Part shown: in pieces, positions 41,975-49,010 of the stretch
Layout: each line of letters begins with the position of its first letter
How positions within the stretch are numbered: position 1 is the stretch's first letter
From: UBA4615 sp044368415
Lineage (GTDB): Bacteria > Pseudomonadota > Gammaproteobacteria > Burkholderiales > Burkholderiaceae_E
Direction of reading: 5' to 3'
DNA: 64,000 nucleotides
NCBI GenBank assembly: GCA_044368415.1
Contig: JBIPLJ010000018.1
Span: 1-64,000 of the forward strand
Position numbers and translations under genes: made by a program
The notes under the pieces: model-generated
What the model was told of the DNA's origin: nothing
What the model saw: the letters and a program-made list of their open reading frames with translations, nothing else
Database searches by the model: none

Positions 41975-43245
41975 ACGCCTCGCCCGAAGACACCCGCTCG
42001 CCGGTTCTCCTGGTCCGGGTCGCCCTCGGCCGAGAACGGGTCGATCCGGCCTCGCTCGACGAGCTGGCAGCGCTTGCCGTATCGGCCGGCCACGAGGTCG
42101 CCGAGCGAGTGATCTGTCATCGCCCGCGACCCGACCCCAAGCTGTACATCGGCCGGGGCAAGGCCGAGGAGATCGGTGCGCTGATCGCCCGGACCGAGTC
42201 GCAGGTCGTGCTGTTCGACCGCGAGATCTCGGCTGTGCAGCAGCGCAACCTCGAGCGCGAATGGAAGGTGAGGGTGCTCGATCGCACTGAGCTGATCCTC
42301 GACATCTTCGGCCAGCGTGCCCGCTCGACCGAAGGCAAGCTGCAGGTCGAGCTCGCCCGGCTGCAGCACCAGTCATCGCGGCTGGTCCGGGCCTGGAGCC
42401 ACCTGGAGCGTCAACGCGGCGGCATTGGCGTGCGCGGCGGGCCGGGCGAGACCCAGCTCGAGATGGACCGCCGGATGCTCGCGAGCAAGATTCGCCAGGT
42501 CCGCGAGCGGCTCGACCGCACCGAGCGGCAGCGCCGCACGCGGCGCAAATCCCGCCATCGCCGTGGCGCCTTCAGGGTGTCGCTGGTTGGTTATACCAAT
42601 GCGGGCAAGTCGACGCTGTTCAATGCATTGACCGGCGCGGACACCTTCGCCGCCGATCAGCTCTTCGCCACGCTCGACACGCTCACCCGTCGCCTCGTGT
42701 TGGCGCCTGGCGTCGAGCTCGCGCTGTCGGACACGGTCGGCTTCGTGCGCGACCTCCCGCACCAGCTGGTGGCGGCCTTTCGCGCCACCTTGGAGGAGAC
42801 CGCCGATGCCGACCTGCTGCTGCACGTGGTCGACGCCTCGGCCGAGGACCGCACCGAGCAGATCGAGCAGGTGCAGCGCGTGCTCGAGGAGATCGGCGCG
42901 AACCATGTCCCTCAGTGGCTCGCCTGGAACAAGATCGATGCGCTCGGCCTGGAACCCGAAGTCCAACTGGACGGCTGTGGTAGCATCGAACGCTTGTCCG
43001 TCAGCGCCAGGACTGGTGCCGGCCTGGATGCCCTTCGCGGCGCCCTGCGGGCGGCGGTCATGGCCGACTCGCTCGAGCAGACGGCTCACGGAGCCGACGG
43101 TCGAAAGGTCGACGCCTGCGTCGACGACGAAAACGGCGATGCCGACCCGGAACCCGGTCGCGGCACGCACCCTCCGACATCGCAGCACCTTCCCAACGGC
43201 ACGCCAGATGTGGACCCGCATTCGAACTCTGTTGTCGCTCAATGA
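41971..43245 (+). CDS. hflX: GTPase HflX, probable CTG start
   Basis: This ribosome-splitting GTPase shows RVLDRTELILDIFGQRARST, GGIGVRGGPGETQLEMDRR, the P-loop GYTNAGKSTLF and DTVGFVRDLPHQLV. The homologous N-terminal domain begins upstream of the first ordinary start: codons from 41971 read NASPEDTRSPVLLVRVALGR and AVSAGHEVAERVICHRPRPD, matching other HflX proteins. No ATG, GTG or TTG exists in this frame between the stop at 41743 and the GTG at 42109. CTG 41971 overlaps the hfq stop as CTGA, so a coupled CTG start (424 residues) is the best reading. The alternative, GTG 42109, would remove 46 conserved-looking residues. Confidence 0.9.
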   Translation: MNASPEDTRSPVLLVRVALGRERVDPASLDELAALAVSAGHEVAERVICHRPRPDPKLYIGRGKAEEIGALIARTESQVVLFDREISAVQQRNLEREWKVRVLDRTELILDIFGQRARSTEGKLQVELARLQHQSSRLVRAWSHLERQRGGIGVRGGPGETQLEMDRRMLASKIRQVRERLDRTERQRRTRRKSRHRRGAFRVSLVGYTNAGKSTLFNALTGADTFAADQLFATLDTLTRRLVLAPGVELALSDTVGFVRDLPHQLVAAFRATLEETADADLLLHVVDASAEDRTEQIEQVQRVLEEIGANHVPQWLAWNKIDALGLEPEVQLDGCGSIERLSVSARTGAGLDALRGALRAAVMADSLEQTAHGADGRKVDACVDDENGDADPEPGRGTHPPTSQHLPNGTPDVDPHSNSVVAQ

Positions 43246-44494
43246 CCCGGGCTGGGGCCGCGGCGGCTCCGGCGGGAAGAACGACGACCGCCCGCAGCGT
43301 CCCGGCGGCGGCAACGACGGCCCGCCCGACCTCGACGAGCTCTGGCGCGACTTCAACCGGCGGCTGAACCGCATGTTCGGCAAGAGCGGTGGCGGTGGCG
43401 GTGGCGGCGAGCCGCCCCGCGGCGCTCCCGGAATGCCGACGATGAAGGGCGCTGGCGCCGGTCTGGGCCTGATCGGCGGCATCGCCTTCCTGCTCTGGCT
43501 GGGCAGCGGCTTCTACATCATCCAGGAAGGCCAGTCGGCGGCGATCCTGCGATTCGGTGAGTTCAAGTACATGGTGGAGACCGCCGGCTTCAAGTGGCGG
43601 CTGCCGTACCCGATCGAGACCGCCGAGCTGGTCGACGTTCAGCGCCTGCGCCAGGTCGAGGTCGGTTACCGGACCAACGTGAAGAACAAGGTTCCGCGCG
43701 AATCGCTGATCCTGACCGGCGATCAGGCGATCGTGGACCTGCAGTTCGCCGCGCAGTACCGCATCACCGATCCGAAGGCCTACCTGTTCAACAACAACCC
43801 CGGCGGCGCGCCCGAGGAGATCGTCCGCCAGGCCGCCGAGACGGCGACCCGCGAGGTCATCGGCCGCACCGGCATCGACCAGGTGTTGTACGAGGAAAAG
43901 GAGCAGGTCGCCAAGGACGCGCTGGTGCTGATGCAGTCGATCGCCGATCGCTACAAGGCGGGCATCGGCATTGTCGACGTCACCATCCAGCAGGCTCAGC
44001 CGCCCGAGCCGGTGCAGGCTGCCTTCGAGGACGCGAACAAGGCCGCCCAGGACCGCGAGCGCCTGATCAACGAAGGCCGTGCCTACGCGAACGACGTGAT
44101 CCCGAAGGCCCGCGGCACCGCGGGCCGCCTGCAGCAGGAGGCAGAGGGCTACAAGCAGCGGATCATCGCGACCGCCGAGGGCGATGCCTCGCGTTTCAAG
44201 CAGGTGCTGGCCGAGTACTCCAAGGCGCCCGCAGTGACCCGCGAGCGCCTGTACCTCGATACCATGCAGCAGGTCTTCTCCAACACCAGCAAGGTCTTGG
44301 TCGACTCGCGCGGCAATGGCAACAACCTGCTCTACCTGCCGCTCGATCGGCTGGTGCAGCAGGCCGCGGCGGACGCCCGACCCCCTGCCGCGCCGGTCGC
44401 GCCGTCAGCCGATGCGCCGTCGGCGCCGACAGCTCCGTCGAGCGCCGGCACCCGCGACGGCCTGCGTGCCCGCGACCGCGATGCGGGCCGCTGA
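43208..44494 (+). CDS. hflK: FtsH protease modulator HflK
   Basis: This SPFH protein forms with HflC a cage around FtsH. The 428-residue protein starts MWTRIRTLLSLNDPGWGRGG. A Gly-rich segment and DGPPDLDELWRDFNRRLNRM come next. A membrane helix at about 84-105 is followed by the SPFH domain (EGQSAAILRFGEFKYMVETA) and a coiled-coil region near 270-330. The C-terminus is Ala/Pro-rich. The start lies inside the hflX end, overlapping by 38 bp. hflC follows 12 bp later. Confidence 0.94.
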   Translation: MWTRIRTLLSLNDPGWGRGGSGGKNDDRPQRPGGGNDGPPDLDELWRDFNRRLNRMFGKSGGGGGGGEPPRGAPGMPTMKGAGAGLGLIGGIAFLLWLGSGFYIIQEGQSAAILRFGEFKYMVETAGFKWRLPYPIETAELVDVQRLRQVEVGYRTNVKNKVPRESLILTGDQAIVDLQFAAQYRITDPKAYLFNNNPGGAPEEIVRQAAETATREVIGRTGIDQVLYEEKEQVAKDALVLMQSIADRYKAGIGIVDVTIQQAQPPEPVQAAFEDANKAAQDRERLINEGRAYANDVIPKARGTAGRLQQEAEGYKQRIIATAEGDASRFKQVLAEYSKAPAVTRERLYLDTMQQVFSNTSKVLVDSRGNGNNLLYLPLDRLVQQAAADARPPAAPVAPSADAPSAPTAPSSAGTRDGLRARDRDAGR

Positions 44495-44506
44495 GGACAT
44501 CCGACC

Positions 44507-45409
44507 ATGAACAGAATCGCCCCCATCCTCCTCGGCCTGCTGGTCGCGCTCGGCATCGCCTCGACGATGCTCTTCGTCGTCGACCAGCGGCAGTACGCGG
44601 TGGTCTTCGCCCTCGGCGAGATCAAGGAAGTCATTGCCAAGCCGGGCCTGCACTTCAAGCTGCCGCCGCCGTTCCAGAACGTCCAGTACTTCGACAACCG
44701 GATCCTGACCATCGACACCGCCGACGTCGACCGGTTCATCACTTCCGAGAAGCTGAACGTCCAGATCGACACCTTCGTGAAGTGGCGGATCGCCGATCCG
44801 CGCCGCTTCTTCACCTCGGTCGGTGGCAGCGAGATCACCGCCAGCGACCGTTTGCAGCGCAGCCTGCGTGACTCGCTGAACAATGAGATCGCCAAGAAGA
44901 CGGTGTCCGACGTGATCTCCGGCAAGCGCCAGGAGCTGCTCGACCTGGTCCGCAACAAGATGAACGAGGATGCCAAGCAGATCGGCGCCGAGATCATCGA
45001 CGTGCGCCTGAAGCGGGTGGACTTCGCCCCCGAGGTGTCGGAACGCGTGTTCGACCGGATGCAGTCCGAGCGCAAGCGCGTGGCCAACGAGCGGCGGGCC
45101 ACCGGCTCGGCCGAGTCCGAGAAGATCCGCGCCGATGCCGATCGGCAGCGCGACGTGATCATCGCAGAGGCCTACCGGGACGCGCAGCGCGTCAAGGGTG
45201 ACGGGGATGCAAAGGCGTCGGCGCTGTTCGCCGAGGCGTTCGGCCAGAACCCCGAGTTCGCGAGCTTCTATCGCAGTCTCGAGGCCTACCGGAGCAGCTT
45301 CCGTAATCGCAGCGACGTGCTCGTGCTCGATCCTCAGTCGGAGTTCTTCCGGTACTTCCGCGGGCCGGGGGCGGGGCAGAGCGCCTCGTCGCCGTCGCCG
45401 CGCAAGTAG
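44507..45409 (+). CDS. hflC: FtsH protease modulator HflC
   Basis: This 300-residue partner of HflK has an N-terminal membrane helix (APILLGLLVALGIASTMLFV). The SPFH domain contains DQRQYAVVFALGEIKEVIAK, TIDTADVDRFITSEKLNVQI and VDTFVKWRIADP-like strands. A charged coiled coil (ERRATGSAESEKIRADADRQ) and the conserved PQSEFFRYF at the C-terminus follow. It localises to the periplasmic face of the inner membrane. Confidence 0.95.
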   Translation: MNRIAPILLGLLVALGIASTMLFVVDQRQYAVVFALGEIKEVIAKPGLHFKLPPPFQNVQYFDNRILTIDTADVDRFITSEKLNVQIDTFVKWRIADPRRFFTSVGGSEITASDRLQRSLRDSLNNEIAKKTVSDVISGKRQELLDLVRNKMNEDAKQIGAEIIDVRLKRVDFAPEVSERVFDRMQSERKRVANERRATGSAESEKIRADADRQRDVIIAEAYRDAQRVKGDGDAKASALFAEAFGQNPEFASFYRSLEAYRSSFRNRSDVLVLDPQSEFFRYFRGPGAGQSASSPSPRK

Positions 45410-45416
45410 TCGCGCG

Positions 45417-45602
45417 ATGGCCGCGAACCTCCTCGCCGCGCTCGGCCTGATGCTGATCGTGGAAGGCCTGATGCCGATGGTGTCGCCCCCGAGCTGGCGC
45501 GAGGCGATGCGACGCATCGCCTCCCTGCGCGACGGCCAGATCCGGTTCATGGGCCTGGCCGCGATCCTCGCGGGCGTGGCGCTGCTCGCCTTCGCCGCCT
45601 GA
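45417..45602 (+). CDS. DUF2065 small membrane protein
   Basis: This 61-residue protein has two membrane helices (LLAALGLMLIVEGLMPMVSP and FMGLAAILAGVALLAFA) separated by a basic loop (WREAMRRIASL). It matches DUF2065 (YjeT-like), which is found after hflC in many proteobacteria. The function is unknown. It starts 7 bp after hflC. Confidence 0.9.
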   Translation: MAANLLAALGLMLIVEGLMPMVSPPSWREAMRRIASLRDGQIRFMGLAAILAGVALLAFAA

Positions 45603-45638
45603 TCGCGCGTCGCGAGACGCGCCCGACCGATCCGTCCC

Positions 45639-46826
45639 ATGCCGCGCTGGCTGCTTCCCGAGAGCATCTCCGACATCCTGCCGAGCGAAGCGCGGCGGAT
45701 CGAGGAGTTGCGCAGGCGCCTGCTCGACCTGTACCGGTGCTACGGCTATGAGCTGGTGATGCCACCGACCATCGAGTACCTCGACTCGCTGCTGACGGGC
45801 AGCGGTCGCGACCTCGACCTGAGTACCTTCAAGCTGATCGACCAACTGACCGGCCGCACGATGGGCCTGCGCGCCGACATCACGCCGCAAGTTGCTCGGA
45901 TCGATGCCCACCTGCTCGATCGGGCGGGCGTGGTGCGGCTGTGCTACTCGGGCAGCGTGCTGCACACGCGGCCCGCGGGGCCGCTGTCGACACGCGAGCC
46001 CTTGCAGGTGGGCGCCGAGCTGTTCGGCCACGCCGGGCCCGAGGCAGACCTCGAGGTCGTGGAGATGCTGCTGCAGTCGCTTCGCACCGCAGGCGTGCCG
46101 CGGGTGCGCATCGACCTCGGCCATGTCGCGATCGTGCGCACGCTGCTCGGCGCGCTGCCGGGCCTGGCGGAGGACGAGATCTTCCCGCTGCTGCAGGCCA
46201 AGGACGCGCCAGGGCTCGCACAGCGCCTCGCCGCGGTGCCCGAGTCGCCCGAGCGGCGTGCGCTGCTGGCACTGCCGGGCCTCTTCGGACCGGCGGCCTC
46301 GGTGCTCGAGCGGGCCCGAGCCGTGATGCCGGCGGCACCGGTGATCGCCGATGCCCTCACGCAGCTCGAGCAGCTCGCGGCCGCGCAGCAGCTCGCAGGC
46401 GGCAATGGGCTGGCGGTCGAGATCGCGCTCGATCTCGGCGATGCCCGCGGCTACCGCTATCACAGCGGTGCGATCTTCGCCGCGTACGTCGACGGCGTGC
46501 CCAATGCGATCGGGCGCGGCGGTCGATACGACAACGTCGGCGCGGCCTTCGGCCGGGCCCGTCCGGCCACCGGCTTCTCGCTGGAACTGCGCGAGCTTGC
46601 CGCGCTGATCCCCGAGCGGCCGCCGTCCGGTGCGATCAGGGCGCCATGGGGCGCGGACACGGCGCTCGCCGAGGCGGTGCGCGCGTTGCGTGCCGCCGGC
46701 GAGATCGTCGTGCAGGTGCTGCCCGGCCATGAGCACGAGCAGCAGGAATTCGAATGCGATCGCGAGCTCGCACGACAAGCCGCGGGCTGGGCTGTCAGCC
46801 CCCTGCACCGTGGCGGGAGGCAGTAG
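45639..46826 (+). CDS. hisZ: ATP phosphoribosyltransferase regulatory subunit
   Basis: This catalytically dead HisRS paralogue activates short-form HisG in histidine synthesis. The 395-residue protein has WLLPESISDILPSEARRIEE, GYELVMPPTIEYLDSLL and TGRTMGLRADITPQVARIDA. RVCYSGSVLHT-like motif 2 and GRGGRYDNVGAAFGRARPAT near the end are also present. It lacks an anticodon domain. Its presence implies that hisG elsewhere is the short form. Confidence 0.95.
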   Translation: MPRWLLPESISDILPSEARRIEELRRRLLDLYRCYGYELVMPPTIEYLDSLLTGSGRDLDLSTFKLIDQLTGRTMGLRADITPQVARIDAHLLDRAGVVRLCYSGSVLHTRPAGPLSTREPLQVGAELFGHAGPEADLEVVEMLLQSLRTAGVPRVRIDLGHVAIVRTLLGALPGLAEDEIFPLLQAKDAPGLAQRLAAVPESPERRALLALPGLFGPAASVLERARAVMPAAPVIADALTQLEQLAAAQQLAGGNGLAVEIALDLGDARGYRYHSGAIFAAYVDGVPNAIGRGGRYDNVGAAFGRARPATGFSLELRELAALIPERPPSGAIRAPWGADTALAEAVRALRAAGEIVVQVLPGHEHEQQEFECDRELARQAAGWAVSPLHRGGRQ

Positions 46827-46832
46827 GAGCAC

Positions 46833-48128
46833 ATGGGTAACAACGTCGTCGTGATCGGCACCCAGTGGGGTGACGAGGGCAAGGGCAAGGTCGTCGACTG
46901 GCTGACCGAGATTGCGCAGGGCGTGGTCCGTTTCCAGGGCGGCCACAATGCCGGACACACACTGGTCATCGGCGGGAAGAAGCAGGTGCTGCGCCTGATT
47001 CCGTCGGGCATTCTGCGGCCGAAGGTCACCTGCTACATCGGCAGCGGCGTCGTGCTGTCGCCAGAGGCCCTGCTGCAGGAGATCGACGAGCTCGAGCGCG
47101 CGGGCGTCGCGGTGCGTGATCGGCTGCGCATCAGCAGCACCTGTCCGCTGATCCTGCCGTACCACGTGGCCCTCGACCGCGCACGCGAACTCAAGCGCGG
47201 GGACGCGAAGATCGGCACCACCGGGCGCGGCATCGGGCCGGCCTACGAGGACAAGGTCGCCCGCCGTGCGGTGCGCGTGTGCGACCTGTTCGCGCCGGAT
47301 CAGCTCCGCGCCAAGGTCCGCGAGGTCCTCGACTTCCACAACTTCGTGCTGGTCAACTACTACGGGGTGACGGCACTCGACGCCGACCGCGTCGTCGACG
47401 ACGCACTGCAGCTCGCGCCGCGCATCGCGCCCATGGTGGCCGACGTGCCCGCCGAACTGGCCACGGCGTCTCGGCGCGGCGAGCGCCTGCTGTTCGAGGG
47501 TGCGCAGGGCGCGCTGCTCGACGTCGACCACGGTACCTATCCGTACGTCACCAGCAGCAACTGCATCGCCGGCGCGGCTGCGCCCGGGTCGGGCGTCGGC
47601 CCGCAGATGCTCGACTACGTACTGGGCATCGCCAAGGCCTATACCACGCGCGTGGGCTCCGGGCCGTTCCCGACCGAGCTCTTCGACGACACCGGCAAGC
47701 ACCTCGCCACCAAGGGCAACGAGTTCGGCTCGGTCACCGGCCGCCCGCGGCGCTGCGGCTGGTTCGACGCTGTCGCGATGCGCCGCTCCATCCAGCTCAA
47801 CGGCGTCAGCGGCTTGTGCGTGACCAAGCTCGATGTGCTCGACGGCCTCGAGACCGTCAAGATCTGCACCGGTTATCGCCGCGCCGGCCAGCCGGTCGAC
47901 CTGCTGCCCTTCGGTGCTGAAGACGTCGCCACCTGCGAGCCGCTGTACGAGGAACTGCCCGGCTGGTCGGACACGACCTACGGCGCGCGTTCGTGGGAGG
48001 TGCTGCCCGCCGCCGCACAGCGCTACTTGCAGCGCCTGTCCGAGCTGGTCGGCGCCCCCATCGACATGGTGTCGACCGGCCCCGATCGGGACGAGACCAT
48101 CTTGCTGCGCCATCCCTTTCAGCCCTGA
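46833..48128 (+). CDS. purA: Adenylosuccinate synthetase
   Basis: This enzyme joins IMP and aspartate using GTP in AMP synthesis. The 431-residue protein has the P-loop GTQWGDEGKGKVVDWL (9-24), FQGGHNAGHTLVIGGKK, TTGRGIGPAYEDKVAR and EGAQGALLDVDHGTYPYVTS, all hallmark PurA motifs. It follows hisZ by 6 bp with GGAGCAC before the ATG. Confidence 0.98.
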   Translation: MGNNVVVIGTQWGDEGKGKVVDWLTEIAQGVVRFQGGHNAGHTLVIGGKKQVLRLIPSGILRPKVTCYIGSGVVLSPEALLQEIDELERAGVAVRDRLRISSTCPLILPYHVALDRARELKRGDAKIGTTGRGIGPAYEDKVARRAVRVCDLFAPDQLRAKVREVLDFHNFVLVNYYGVTALDADRVVDDALQLAPRIAPMVADVPAELATASRRGERLLFEGAQGALLDVDHGTYPYVTSSNCIAGAAAPGSGVGPQMLDYVLGIAKAYTTRVGSGPFPTELFDDTGKHLATKGNEFGSVTGRPRRCGWFDAVAMRRSIQLNGVSGLCVTKLDVLDGLETVKICTGYRRAGQPVDLLPFGAEDVATCEPLYEELPGWSDTTYGARSWEVLPAAAQRYLQRLSELVGAPIDMVSTGPDRDETILLRHPFQP

Positions 48129-48139
48129 GGGGGCCGACG

Positions 48140-48649
48140 ATGAGGGATCTGCACGTCTCCTGGGACGAGTACAACCGGTTGATCGAGAAGCTCTCGGTCC
48201 GCATCCACGATGCGAACTACGACTTCGATGCGATCGTCTGCCTCGCCCGCGGCGGACTGCGGGTCGGCGACGCGCTGTCGAGGCTGTTCCGAGTGCCGTT
48301 GGGTGTGCTGTTCACCAGTTCGTACCGCGAGAACGCCGGGCAGACGCAGAGCCGGCTGATGATCGCCGAGCACATGAGCAGTGCCGAGCCGCTACCGGGC
48401 ACGCGCTGGCTGCTCGCCGACGACCTGGTCGACTCGGGGGCCACGCTGGTCGAGGTGATCCCGGCCCTCAAGGCGCGGTATCCGCAGGTGACCGAGATCC
48501 GGTCCGCGGTGATCTGGCGCAAGGGCCAGTCAGTCGCCGAGCCGGACTTCTACGTCGATCACCTGCCGACGAACCCGTGGATTCATCAGCCGTTCGAAGA
48601 GTACGATCATCTTCGGCCGAGCGACCTGAAGGCGCGGTGGCCGTCCTGA
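48140..48649 (+). CDS. Phosphoribosyltransferase
   Basis: This 169-residue type I phosphoribosyltransferase has FDAIVCLARGGLRVGDALSR (loop I) and the PRPP motif WLLADDLVDSGATLVEV (91-107). It lacks clear purine-specific features, and its neighbours include purA, so it may act on hypoxanthine/xanthine. It is often annotated only as a phosphoribosyltransferase. ATG 48140 has GGGGCC upstream. Confidence 0.88.
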   Translation: MRDLHVSWDEYNRLIEKLSVRIHDANYDFDAIVCLARGGLRVGDALSRLFRVPLGVLFTSSYRENAGQTQSRLMIAEHMSSAEPLPGTRWLLADDLVDSGATLVEVIPALKARYPQVTEIRSAVIWRKGQSVAEPDFYVDHLPTNPWIHQPFEEYDHLRPSDLKARWPS

Positions 48650-48682
48650 GGCATGTGTCGTCGACGCAGCCGGGTGTGCCTC

Positions 48683-48767
48683 GATCCGTCTTCGTGGGCG
48701 CGCGCCGATCCGTCTTCGTGGGCGCGCGCCGATCCGTCTTCGTGGGCGCGCGCCGATCCGTCTTCGT
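48683..48767. repeat. 24-bp tandem repeat, 3.5 copies
   Basis: Three identical 24-base units starting gatccgtcttcgtgggcgcg (48683, 48707, 48731), then 13 bases of a fourth at 48755. They lie just after the phosphoribosyltransferase stop. Frames through them give Arg/Ala/Asp-rich peptides with no support as genes. Confidence 0.9.
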
Positions 48768-48826
48768 TTTCCCCCGCCGGCCCTTCATACCCGCGCTTGG
48801 CGCTTGCACCGCGCACAATAGAAAAA

Positions 48827-48843
48827 GCCCCGCTGAGCGGGGC
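48827..48843 (-). terminator. Intrinsic terminator of tRNA-Leu
   Basis: GCCCCGC and GCGGGGC pair around TGA. On the minus strand the stem is followed by TTTTTC, so it ends the tRNA-Leu transcript 15 bases past the CCA. In the other direction it could stop readthrough from the purA cluster. Confidence 0.8.
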
Positions 48844-48857
48844 CTTTCCCTGAAACG

Positions 48858-48944
48858 TGGTGCCCAGAAGAGGACTCGAACCTCCACACCGTTGCCGGCG
48901 CTAGGACCTGAACCTAGTGCGTCTACCAATTCCGCCATCTGGGC
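48858..48944 (-). tRNA. tRNA-Leu (anticodon CAG)
   Basis: The 87-base class II tRNA begins GCCCAGAT and ends with encoded CCA (48860-48858). The acceptor stem pairs GCCCAGA with TCTGGGC plus discriminator A. The anticodon CAG (48910-48908) sits between CTAGG and CCTAG stems. A long variable arm and the T-loop GGTTCGAGTCC are present. It has a strong promoter and a terminator of its own. Confidence 0.97.
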
Positions 48945-48979
48945 GCGGTTCGTGCGGGTGAAACCCAACGAAGCCGCGG

Positions 48980-49007
48980 ATTATAACTGCATGAACCGAT
49001 CTGTCAA
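48980..49007 (-). promoter_or_regulatory. Near-consensus sigma-70 promoter of tRNA-Leu
   Basis: Minus-strand TTGACA (49007-49002), a 16-base spacer and TATAAT (48985-48980) match both consensus hexamers exactly. The start would be near 48973, about 30 bases before the tRNA 5' end. The -35 lies only 3 bases from the rnr start codon. Confidence 0.92.
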
Positions 49008-49010
49008 ACC

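Noticed and set aside
42981..42986. TAGCAT hexamer inside hflX as an internal promoter for hflKC
   Set aside because: It lies in conserved coding sequence with no -35, and one hexamer is expected by chance.
42109..43245. GTG 42109 as the start of hflX
   Set aside because: It would remove 46 residues that look homologous to the N-terminal domain of HflX; the CTG at 41971 explains the sequence better, though it is unproven.
45192..48113. 973-codon open frame on the minus strand
   Set aside because: It is entirely antisense to hisZ, purA and hflC, which have clear family motifs. The composition is that of a shadow frame.
48683..48767. Possible CRISPR array
   Set aside because: The units are directly adjacent without spacers, and there are no cas genes.
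48468..48968. Minus-strand frame containing repeated TKTDRRAP peptide units
   Set aside because: It runs through a terminator and tRNA-Leu, and the peptide repeat merely reflects the 24-bp DNA repeat.
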